Source of the DNA: Candidatus Zipacnadia bacterium
GTDB taxonomy: Bacteria; Armatimonadota; Zipacnadia; Zipacnadales; Zipacnadaceae
Assembly: GCA_029821455.1 (NCBI GenBank)
Contig: JALGTI010000100.1
Location: 1-12,169, forward strand
DNA: 12,169 nucleotides
Direction: 5' to 3'
A model generated the notes under the pieces. That model was not told the origin of the DNA. It made no database searches and saw nothing but the letters and a program-made list of their open reading frames with translations. Of the stretch, positions 1 through 5,964 are shown in pieces. Positions within the stretch are counted from its first letter, which is position 1; each line of letters opens with the position of its first letter. The position numbers were made by a program, and so were the translations under genes.

Positions 1-9
1 TCTGGGCGG

Positions 10-822
10 CTACGGACCCGTGCGGGTGGGGCCCGGGTACCCCGGATAGATCTCCCAGACGCCCGATGCATAGTTCCAGTACGAACCGCGGCTCAGCCAC
101 TTGGCGTGCCCGTCCTCGAAGCCGAAGTTGGCGCCGCCGTTGTGGGCGGGCCAGATGTAGATGGTGTAGTCGCTCATCGCGCTGATCCAGCAGTTGGGGA
201 AGTAGCCGCTAATGTGCGGATAGTACCACCCAACGTCCGAGCACGACAAGTCGCAATCAGCCCACGGACTATTGCAGTCTCCAATAAGGATGGTCTTGGC
301 TACGTCCCGGCCTGGCGGAAGGGGACCGTGGTACTGGGGCCAAGTGTAGTTGAAATGCATGTTCAGTCCATAGCTGACTTCCAGATGGTTGGGTATGCCC
401 TCTGCCGTGATGGAGGCGGTGTTCGAGGTGTCCTGGTAGAAGTCGAAGATCATGCTGTGGGTGGGGCACCGCCAGATCTGCCAGTTGTTGATGTAGGGGG
501 TCAGGTTTAGGATCCAGCAGCGGGTGAGGGTGGCGCCTCGGCGGGGTCCGCAGGTGATGCCGCCGAAGCCGTGCTCGTCGTAATCGGTGTCATACATGAC
601 ATACGCCAAGGCAATCTGTTTCACATTTGGCAGACAACTTGTCTGTCGTGCCTTCTCCCGGGTCCTGGCAAACACCGGGAAGAGGATTGCTGCCAGGATC
701 GCGATGATCGCGATCACCACCAGCAATTCGATTAGAGTAAAAGCCCGCCTGGGTCTCCCGGAGTCACCGGGGTGATACTGAGACCGCGATACTGGAACAG
801 CGCGGTGGCGCAGTGGACTCAC
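10..822 (-). CDS. Prepilin-like H-X9-DG secreted protein
   Basis: A 270-residue protein with a type IV prepilin/pseudopilin N-terminus. After a basic leader (RPRRA), the cleavage site is A27|F28, followed by TLIE with Glu at mature position 5 and a hydrophobic helix to about residue 50. The leader has Ala where Gly is usual at -1. The C-terminal part has His227, nine residues, then Asp237-Gly238, the H-X9-DG signature of prepilin-associated proteins that are very numerous in Armatimonadota and Planctomycetota. It is probably processed by a prepilin peptidase and placed on or outside the cytoplasmic membrane; its ligand is unknown. The start is a GTG at 822, the only plausible start upstream of the leader; it lies inside the lacI-type gene (59-base overlap) and has a weak ribosome site. 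The family is clear; the role is not. Confidence 0.88.
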   Translation of the reverse strand: MSPLRHRAVPVSRSQYHPGDSGRPRRAFTLIELLVVIAIIAILAAILFPVFARTREKARQTSCLPNVKQIALAYVMYDTDYDEHGFGGITCGPRRGATLTRCWILNLTPYINNWQIWRCPTHSMIFDFYQDTSNTASITAEGIPNHLEVSYGLNMHFNYTWPQYHGPLPPGRDVAKTILIGDCNSPWADCDLSCSDVGWYYPHISGYFPNCWISAMSDYTIYIWPAHNGGANFGFEDGHAKWLSRGSYWNYASGVWEIYPGYPGPTRTGP

Positions 823-1825
823 GGACCTGCAGGCGAGGCCTGAGCACCTCGCGGCGCCATGGCCCGCCTGCGGCGTTCAACCTATCTCCGAGCAGCCTCG
901 CACCCGCGGCTGCCAGTTCATCGCATGGCTGTGTGAGCGTGGTAAGCGCTGTGGGGAGGTACTGACACCATGGGTCGTCGTCCCACCCCACAAGCGATAC
1001 ATCGCATGGCACCTGTAAGCCGATATCGTGAAGACCTCTAAGTGCAGCCACCGCCGACAGGTCGCAATTGCACAGCAGGGCTGTGATCTGTGGGTGCTTG
1101 CTAAGCAGTCGGCGGGCGGCTTCACGGGCAAATTCGGCTGTCATCTCAACGTCATCTGGCCCGCGCATCAGCTCGAGATAGCGCTCCTCGATTCCGTACT
1201 TGCTGAGCGCTCTTTCGTACCCCTCCCGCCTGCCATAGGACGCTTCGTGGCCGACCAAGCCGATGTGCCGGTGACCGAGCTCAATCACGTGCGTGGCGGC
1301 CAGATACGCGCCATATTCGCGGTCAATCGTCACTGCGTCGGCCGGAACATGCTCCGGCAGCGGCGGCCAGCAGTCAACGACCGCGACATGCACGCCAGCA
1401 GACATCAGCTTCTCGCATACCTGAAAGGTCTGCTCGTGTCCAGCGATGGCGTGGACAATAGCGACGGCCTCAGGCCGTGTCCTGAGTAGCGTGTCCACGA
1501 ACTCATGGTAGGTAGTGGGGTCTGCGATGTCTATCAGTACGACCTGACGCCCGAGCGAGAGAAGAGCGCTGTTCAGCCTCAAGGCCTTCCGGGTGGTCAT
1601 AGTGTCGTCCCGACACATTACCAAGATAGCGATGAGGGGCAGTTGACCAACTCTCATTCCGCGGGCGAACAGATTGGGCTTGTAGGCAAGCTCTTCGGCA
1701 ACTGCCCGGACGCGCCTCTTGGTCTGCTCGGATATGCGCACGCTCGTATCAGCATTCAGTACGCGTGATACCGTGGAAGTGGCTACATGCGCTCTTTTCG
1801 CAATATTACGTAGTGTGACGCTCAT
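764..1825 (-). CDS. LacI-family transcriptional regulator
   Basis: 353 residues with the full LacI/GalR layout. Residues 4-24 form the helix-turn-helix (LRNIAKRAHVATSTVSRVLN), a hinge helix follows around 47-58 (LAYKPNLFARGMR), and residues 63-340 are the periplasmic-binding-like sensor ending in GWDDDP (280-285) and LTTLTQP (294-300). Such proteins bind a sugar or nucleoside effector and control transport or catabolic genes; the effector cannot be read from sequence. The normal end of the fold is near RESTAPP (336-342); the last dozen residues are an unconserved tail, and the final 59 bases of the gene also encode the leader of the downstream prepilin-like gene. The start ATG is at 1825 with a G-rich stretch upstream. 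A consensus promoter and inverted GCAAT sites lie just upstream, suggesting autoregulation. The neighbouring prepilin-like gene is likely in the same transcript. Confidence 0.93.
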   Translation of the reverse strand: MSVTLRNIAKRAHVATSTVSRVLNADTSVRISEQTKRRVRAVAEELAYKPNLFARGMRVGQLPLIAILVMCRDDTMTTRKALRLNSALLSLGRQVVLIDIADPTTYHEFVDTLLRTRPEAVAIVHAIAGHEQTFQVCEKLMSAGVHVAVVDCWPPLPEHVPADAVTIDREYGAYLAATHVIELGHRHIGLVGHEASYGRREGYERALSKYGIEERYLELMRGPDDVEMTAEFAREAARRLLSKHPQITALLCNCDLSAVAALRGLHDIGLQVPCDVSLVGWDDDPWCQYLPTALTTLTQPCDELAAAGARLLGDRLNAAGGPWRREVLRPRLQVRESTAPPRCSSIAVSVSPR

Positions 1826-1859
1826 GACTGCAAACCCCCAAACAAGCCAGAGGAATTAT

Positions 1860-1889
1860 GCAATCCCTTGCCGCAATCGTGTGCATTGC
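1860..1889. promoter_or_regulatory. Candidate LacI-type operator at the transcription start
   Basis: GCAAT (1873-1877), seven bases, ATTGC (1885-1889) form a 17-bp inverted repeat covering about +1 to +15 of the promoter above. A further GCAAT lies at 1860-1864, 13 bases from the first, and TTGCCGCAA at 1868-1876 is a 9-base palindrome in the same patch. Position and symmetry fit an autorepression operator; the exact binding register is not determined. Confidence 0.5.
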
Positions 1890-1893
1890 CCAG

Positions 1894-1922
1894 ATTATAA
1901 ACGTCCGCACCCAGATTGTCAA
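1894..1922 (-). promoter_or_regulatory. Consensus sigma70 promoter of the LacI-type gene
   Basis: Read on the minus strand: TTGACA (1917-1922), exactly 17 bases, TATAAT (1894-1899). Both hexamers are perfect. The predicted start near 1887 gives a leader of about 62 nt before the ATG at 1825. Confidence 0.85.
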
Positions 1923-2226
1923 GACATTCTTGCACAACTTAGCACAGAGACAGGATTGCCAATATGGCCATGGTGTAGACGCCGGTCGGGAAGTGAGACG
2001 GTAGAGGGGGCGGTTGAAAAGTGCGGGACCCCTTGGACTAATTTGGGCATCGGACCAGCAGCGCGGGAGTTAGGCAGTTGACTCCTAGAAGGGTTTGAGC
2101 CTGAAGGAGAAGGGGTGTATGCCGACATGAGATGGTGGGCAGAGATTCGCACCCAGGTACTGCGCGAGGGGGGGGCGTTGACCTATAAGGGGGCCCAAAA
2201 AAAGCAGACGACGGCATATGAACGGC
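1923..2226. other. Intergenic stretch with no recognisable gene
   Basis: About 300 bases between the lacI-type promoter and the tandem array. Short open frames exist on both strands but have low-complexity or biased translations and no ribosome site or family resemblance. It contains a run of eight G (2168-2175) and a weak GGAGT/ACTCC inverted repeat near 2064-2085. I see no promoter pair, tRNA or coding signal here. Confidence 0.5.
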
Positions 2227-2404
2227 ACAGGCGAGACGCCTGCGCTACTGACACAGGCGAGACGCCTGCGCTACTGACACAGGCGAGACGCCTGCGCTAC
2301 TGACACAGGCGGGACGCCTGCGCTACTGACACAGGCGGGACGCCTGCGCTACTGACACAGGCGAGACGCCTGCGCTACTGACACAGGCGAGACGCCTGTG
2401 CTAC
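2227..2404. repeat. 26-bp tandem array of hairpin units (about 7 copies)
   Basis: Seven near-identical units begin at 2227, 2253, 2279, 2305, 2331, 2357 and 2383. Each begins ACAGGCGAGACGCCTG, a 6-bp perfect stem (CAGGCG/CGCCTG) with a 3-base loop, followed by a CGCTACTGAC-type spacer. Units 4 and 5 have G instead of A in the loop (GGGAC for GAGAC), and unit 7 has TGTGCTAC. The array stops 3-4 bases before the stop codon of the E2 gene, so it forms that gene's 3' flank. Single relatives of the unit occur at 3181-3253 and 5845-5953. Frames through it give meaningless repeats such as DACATDTGETPALL. Confidence 0.93.
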
Positions 2405-2407
2405 GAG

Positions 2408-3115
2408 TCATTCCCCTACGCTCTGAAGGCGGGCGACGATGTCGGCCAGGAAGGCTGCCCCCTCCGCGCCATCAGCACAGCGATGATCAATGGTCAGCGT
2501 CAAGTAGATGGATTGGCGCGGTTGGACCTGGCCGTCAATCACCAGTGGCCGTGGTGCCAGAGACCCCACGGCCAGCATCCCAGCCTGTGACGGAGAAATG
2601 ATAGCGTGAAACCATTCAATCCCCACTGGGCCGATGTTGGTGATGGTGAAGCCCGCATAGCGCTGCAGCGAGGCCCGCAGCTTGCCGTTGCGAGCCAGTT
2701 GCACCAGCTCACGAGTCTCGGCGGCGATTTCGTGCAGGCTCTTGAGGTCTGCGTCAAAGACCGTCGGGAGCAGGACGCCCTGCTCAGTGGCCACCGCAAA
2801 GCCCAGGTTCACCGGCTTGAGTAGCTTCAGCCCCTCAGGTGTGTACCAGGCGTTGAAACGAGGATGGTCGCGGATGACATCAGCAACGGCCTTGATGATG
2901 AAATCATTGTAAGATGGCACCGGCTCGCCGCCGCTGTGCTTCAGAGCAGTGCGCGCGGCCACCAGCGCCTCAGCATCCGCCAGCGCAGTGATAGAGAACT
3001 GGGGCGCATCGTGAGAGCTGGTTTGGGTACGCTGGCCGATAGCAGCGCGCATCTGTGTATGCTCTAACAACTCGAACTCTGGTTCGCGGCCCGGTTTGAT
3101 CGCCAAGTTCATCAC
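2408..3115 (-). CDS. Stand-alone 2-oxoacid dehydrogenase E2 acyltransferase catalytic domain
   Basis: 235 residues covering only the catalytic (chloramphenicol acetyltransferase-like) domain of dihydrolipoamide acyltransferases. It starts at the usual domain edge (MRAAIGQRTQTSSHDAPQF, 22-40) and has TITNIGPVG (157-165), ISPSQAGMLAVG (173-184) and the catalytic DHRCADG (210-216, His211 and Asp215, normally DHRxxDG). Family members usually carry one to three lipoyl domains and an E1/E3-binding domain ahead of this; none is present, and there is no room for them before the start. No E1 or E3 gene is nearby. It may work with separate lipoyl proteins or acylate another thiol; that is inference. 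The start is GTG 3115 followed at once by ATG 3112, with AGGGG overlapping, so either could be used. Tandem hairpins follow the stop. Confidence 0.87.
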   Translation of the reverse strand: MMNLAIKPGREPEFELLEHTQMRAAIGQRTQTSSHDAPQFSITALADAEALVAARTALKHSGGEPVPSYNDFIIKAVADVIRDHPRFNAWYTPEGLKLLKPVNLGFAVATEQGVLLPTVFDADLKSLHEIAAETRELVQLARNGKLRASLQRYAGFTITNIGPVGIEWFHAIISPSQAGMLAVGSLAPRPLVIDGQVQPRQSIYLTLTIDHRCADGAEGAAFLADIVARLQSVGE

Positions 3116-3180
3116 CCCTAGCAGGCGATTGTGTTGGGGGTGAGTTTCTCCCTCGGCGCTGTGCTACCTTCTGCAAGCGA

Positions 3181-3253
3181 TACCGGCGACAGGCAGGGAT
3201 GCCTGCCCTACCAACGGATCTTACCGGCGACAGGCAAGGAGGCCTGTCCTACC
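3181..3253. repeat. Two dispersed palindromic repeats in direct orientation
   Basis: Two 32-base copies (3181-3212 and 3222-3253, period 41) share TACCGGCGACAGGCA at the left and GCCTG, Y, CCTACC at the right. Each can fold through CAGGC/GCCTG. They belong with the unit of the 2227-2404 array (ACAGGC...GCCTG, then CTAC) but have a different loop and flanks. They lie upstream of the E2 gene. Confidence 0.8.
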
Positions 3254-3473
3254 GGGCTTGGGCAGGCGCGTTTAGGCACAAAGAGTGGTTTGCGTCCCCC
3301 CGAAGTAATCGTGACGGGAGGGCAAAGCGTATAGGTGAGGGTTAAACAAAGATGAGGCGAGTAGGCACTGCGCAGTGCGCTGCCCTCTTATGCAGCGCAC
3401 TAGCTACACCACAGCAGATTACGGAGCGCTTTTTGCGTTCAGAGGTTGCGACTTCATCGGCCCTGCAGCAAGC
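3254..3473. other. Intergenic region with palindromes downstream of the MarR-type gene
   Basis: No supported gene. CACTGCGCAGTG (3366-3377) is a perfect 12-base palindrome. Overlapping it, AGTGCGCTGC (3374-3383) and GCAGCGCACT (3392-3401) form a perfect 10-bp stem with an 8-base loop. There is no T-run next to the stem in either direction, so a classical Rho-independent terminator is not shown, though 3' end protection or termination for the leftward MarR transcript is possible. Confidence 0.6.
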
Positions 3474-4049
3474 CTAGACCGTGCCTCTTCTCTCAGCGAG
3501 TGTAGAGTCGGCTCCGGCTGCTCCAACCTCATACAGGGGACAGTCGTCCGTGTGAGCTAGACCGCAGTGTAGACATACCGATGGTCCACAGCCTTCATTC
3601 AACCGCACCGCCGAGCGTACAAAGCCCGCCATCTCCTTTAGTAGCCGGCCGCCCCCCCCGTCATCCATTGAGTTGAGCACCGCTTCGGTAAACTGAGCCC
3701 GATTGCTCTGCGCGGACTTCATAACGTCATTGCCTGTTTGCGTGGGCCGCAACTGCACGACACGAGCGTCAGAAACAGACTTTCTCCGCCGGACCAGGCC
3801 GCGCGCCACCAAGCGCTCCACCATCTTGACAGCGGCCGGATGGCTAACACTGAGCCCCTCGGCGAGGTCTTTAATGCAGCAGGAGGGATGCGAATAGATG
3901 AACTGTAGGCCCTCAAACTGCGATGTGGTAATTGCATCGTCTCCCGCGTTGCGGATCGCCTCGGCCGCGATTACCTCGCCAATCACCTTGCAGAATAGCC
4001 GGCACAGGCGGTCGGCCTGGTTGCGCTCGCTTTGCTCGGTGCCTGACAC
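3474..4049 (-). CDS. MarR-family regulator with C-terminal cysteine cluster
   Basis: 191 residues from GTG 4049. A winged-helix MarR core spans about 42-106: TSQFEGLQFIYSHPS, the recognition segment SVSHPAAVKMVERLVARGLV, and the wing RRRKSVSDAR. A long dimer helix follows to about 150. Beyond the usual end (MarR proteins are about 140-150 residues) comes Cys154-x4-Cys159-x2-Cys162-x7-Cys170 in a CLHCG...DDCPLYE setting, which looks like a metal or iron-sulfur ligand set; two adjacent Cys (57-58) also lie in the DNA-binding half. I chose GTG 4049 because GGGAGG lies nine bases upstream. TTG 4091 (205 residues) is the longest option, but it would lie only about 5 bases after the predicted transcription start. 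Divergent from the glycosyltransferase and probably controlling it and itself. Contains a run of eight G in the reading frame. Confidence 0.85.
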   Translation of the reverse strand: MSGTEQSERNQADRLCRLFCKVIGEVIAAEAIRNAGDDAITTSQFEGLQFIYSHPSCCIKDLAEGLSVSHPAAVKMVERLVARGLVRRRKSVSDARVVQLRPTQTGNDVMKSAQSNRAQFTEAVLNSMDDGGGGRLLKEMAGFVRSAVRLNEGCGPSVCLHCGLAHTDDCPLYEVGAAGADSTLAERRGTV

Positions 4050-4099
4050 CGGCTGCCGCCTCCCAACAGGAGCCTTCAGGGATTTGCTCAATATTACCT

Positions 4100-4186
4100 A
4101 GCAGTATAACATATCAAGTTACTGCATACAAGACTGGTCAACAGGTATGGAGCGGTGCATTAGGCGCGGCAGGAGGTTATACTGCT
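4100..4186. promoter_or_regulatory. Three candidate MarR operator half-sites in the divergent region
   Basis: The 11-mer GTTATACTGCT occurs exactly on the plus strand at 4176-4186 and, inverted, as AGCAGTATAAC at 4100-4110. A shorter GTTACTGC lies at 4118-4125. The first two form an inverted pair about 65 bases apart. The left pair (4101-4125) makes a 25-bp imperfect palindrome spanning the -10 and spacer of the MarR-type promoter. Each 11-mer contains a TATACT that can serve as a -10, the right one pointing at the glycosyltransferase; its -35 is weak. This fits one regulator controlling both directions. Confidence 0.5.
4103..4131 (-). promoter_or_regulatory. Promoter of the MarR-type gene
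   Basis: Minus strand TTGTAT (4126-4131), 17 bases, TATACT (4103-4108). The predicted start near 4096 supports translation from GTG 4049 rather than TTG 4091. Confidence 0.6.
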
Positions 4187-4262
4187 CAGAGGAACGAAGA
4201 ATCGGGATTGCTGTGCTTCAGATTGCTAGGCCAGCGCCTGTTGAGAGCAACCGGAGGTTCAG

Positions 4263-5822
4263 ATGACTGAAAGGGAAGGGGTAGGTCGCGGCCTCATACT
4301 GACCTTTCTGACCTGGCAGCAGGAGGCTGTGCTGATCATCCTTCTGGCCGTGGCAGTGCGGCTGATCAACTTCACCGCTCCCTATACCGACTCCCACTGG
4401 ATCAAGCAGCTCCAGATCGCCCCCATTGCCAAGCACTGGTACGAACAGGGCGACTATAACATTCTGTGGCCAGAGACAGACTACAGCGCTGACCGGCCCG
4501 GCTATATCGAGATCGAATTTCAGCTCGTCACCTGGCTTACCGCGCTGCTGTATAACCTCTTCGGAATCCATGAATGGGTAGGGCGGATCGTTACGGTGAG
4601 CTTCTCGGCAGGCTGCCTGGTGCTGATGCTGCTGCTGTTGCGACTCCACCTTGGCCGGGGCCCGGCCACCTATGGGCTACTCTACTTCGCTTTTGCTCCC
4701 TCTAACTGGTTCTTTGGCCGGGTGCTGATGAGCGAGCCAGCGATGCTGTTTTTCAGCGTGGCACTTGTTTACAGTTTCTCCCTGTGGCTGAAGTCAGGCA
4801 GGACCTTACACTATGGAATGGCAGGGCTGACCGGGGCGCTGGCATTTCTTGTGAAACTGCCGACGGTGCTCTTGGTCATCCCATTGGTCTTCTTGGCCTA
4901 CCGGAAACATCGGTGGTCATTGCTGCGACGGCCGTCACTGTGGGTACTGGCAATTATCACGCTACTGCCAGCGGCGTTGTACTACTGGCACGCCAAAGCG
5001 CATATCGGGTCGGAGTACTTCACGGTTGGCGTTGGCTTTGGCGGCGGAATGTGGCTGTCACTGGAGACGCTCCTGCGGCCCTCAGGCTACTCGCTGATGC
5101 TGCAGAGGTTGATCAAGGATCACCTGACTGCGGTGGGCTTTGTGCTGCTGGTGTTGGGTTTCTTTGCCACCGGGCGTGTCTGGAAGTGGTCTGAAGCAGG
5201 TGAGGACGACGGCCAGGGCATAAACTGGCACCTGTTCCACGTGTGGTTGGGAGCAGTGTTGCTGTATTTTGTCATAGTTTGGGGCGGCAATCTTCGACAG
5301 ACCTACTACCAGTTACCACTCATCCCGGCTGTGGCAGGTCTGATTGGGGTCGGATGGTTCCGGCTCAGCCGGATACCAGCAATGTCGCGCTGGCTGACGC
5401 CTATACTCGTGCTCATCTTCCTCATTCTCTGCGTGTGGGGCGTGCAGCCGTTCTTCGAGCAATACACACCCATCGAGCAGGCAGCCGCGCAACTCGATAG
5501 GCTCGACCCCGGCAAGGCTCCCGTGATAATCTTCCCGCCTGGCTATGGATGTCTGTACTACTTCGAGCGACCCGGCTGGGTGGGCCGCGAGGGGATGGGT
5601 AAGCCGCCCGCTCAGGTAGCTGCCGAGGATAAGCCTAGCCCCCTCTACATTGAGGACCGCATCCGCCGGGGAGCACGCTGGGCCGTCTATTTCGATGTAG
5701 CCAGCCAGGAACGCCGACCTGACCTGCAGAGCTATCTGCGCCATAACTTTGCCACGGTGTACGAAGCGGCGGAGTTTCAGATATTTGACTTGAGGCTACC
5801 TATCCACTGGCCCCCTCCCTGA
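4263..5822 (+). CDS. Polytopic GT-C glycosyltransferase (family 39 / ArnT-like)
   Basis: 519 residues, with a first membrane helix at about 21-37 and some ten further hydrophobic helices to about 410, then a soluble C-terminal part. Asp43 in the first outside loop (APYTDSHW), the amphipathic stretch IKQLQIAPIAKHWYEQGDY, and FFGRVLMSEPAMLF (150-163) match the dolichyl-phosphate-mannose/ArnT type, which moves a sugar from a polyprenyl-phosphate carrier to a lipid, glycan or protein on the outer face of the cytoplasmic membrane. Donor and acceptor cannot be told. ATG 4263 has GGAGG at 4253-4257, five bases upstream. Its last codons (WPPP and TGA) are provided by a dispersed hairpin repeat. It is followed 142 bases later by a flavoprotein gene on the same strand, probably one transcript. 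Confidence 0.88.
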   Translation: MTEREGVGRGLILTFLTWQQEAVLIILLAVAVRLINFTAPYTDSHWIKQLQIAPIAKHWYEQGDYNILWPETDYSADRPGYIEIEFQLVTWLTALLYNLFGIHEWVGRIVTVSFSAGCLVLMLLLLRLHLGRGPATYGLLYFAFAPSNWFFGRVLMSEPAMLFFSVALVYSFSLWLKSGRTLHYGMAGLTGALAFLVKLPTVLLVIPLVFLAYRKHRWSLLRRPSLWVLAIITLLPAALYYWHAKAHIGSEYFTVGVGFGGGMWLSLETLLRPSGYSLMLQRLIKDHLTAVGFVLLVLGFFATGRVWKWSEAGEDDGQGINWHLFHVWLGAVLLYFVIVWGGNLRQTYYQLPLIPAVAGLIGVGWFRLSRIPAMSRWLTPILVLIFLILCVWGVQPFFEQYTPIEQAAAQLDRLDPGKAPVIIFPPGYGCLYYFERPGWVGREGMGKPPAQVAAEDKPSPLYIEDRIRRGARWAVYFDVASQERRPDLQSYLRHNFATVYEAAEFQIFDLRLPIHWPPP

Positions 5823-5838
5823 AGGGAGGGGGAATAGG
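5809..5838. repeat. 30-nt hairpin repeat, copy 1 (contains the stop codon of the glycosyltransferase)
   Basis: CCCCCTCCCT (5811-5820) and AGGGAGGGGG (5823-5832) form a perfect 10-bp stem with a GA loop; TGA of the glycosyltransferase is 5820-5822, at the loop. The tail is AATAGG. A second copy at 10290-10319 matches at 25 of 30 positions. There is no T-run, so I call it a dispersed repeat rather than a terminator. Confidence 0.85.
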
Positions 5839-5840
5839 AA

Positions 5841-5955
5841 GGGGCGACAGGCATGGTTCGACGGGCTCACCATGGCCTGAGCTCGTCGAAGGCCAAGGAT
5901 GCCTGCCTTCGCGGGCCATAGCCCGCTACGGCGGGCGAAGGCCTGTCGTACGGGG
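5841..5955. repeat. Nested palindromic mosaic between glycosyltransferase and flavoprotein
   Basis: Outer arms CGACAGGC (5845-5852) and GCCTGTCG (5941-5948) enclose two further hairpins. One is GGTTCGACGGGCTCAC (5855-5870) against CTGAGCTCGTCGAAGG (5878-5893). The other is CCTTCGC (5906-5912) against GCGAAGG (5935-5941), with GCGGGC-CATA-GCCCGC (5911-5926) inside. The outer arms resemble the ACAGGC...GCCTG family and the first inner hairpin is a separate TTCGAC...GTCGAA family, so this reads as one repeat inserted in another. No coding signal. Confidence 0.8.
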
Positions 5956-5964
5956 GATTGAAAA

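Noticed and set aside
1719..2152. Overlapping small open frames on both strands across the lacI-type promoter
   Set aside because: They cross a consensus promoter and operator patch, have Pro/Ser/Arg-biased translations and no start signals; they are chance frames.
2115..2303. 62-codon open frame on the plus strand running into the tandem array
   Set aside because: Its second half is only the translated repeat (DACATDTGETPALL) and it has no ribosome site or resemblance to a protein family.
2227..2404. CRISPR-like array
   Set aside because: Units are directly tandem with a 26-base period and no unique spacers, so this is not a CRISPR.
4218..4649. 143-codon open frame on the minus strand inside the glycosyltransferase start
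   Set aside because: Opposite-strand shadow of a well-supported membrane protein; Gln/His-rich low-complexity translation.
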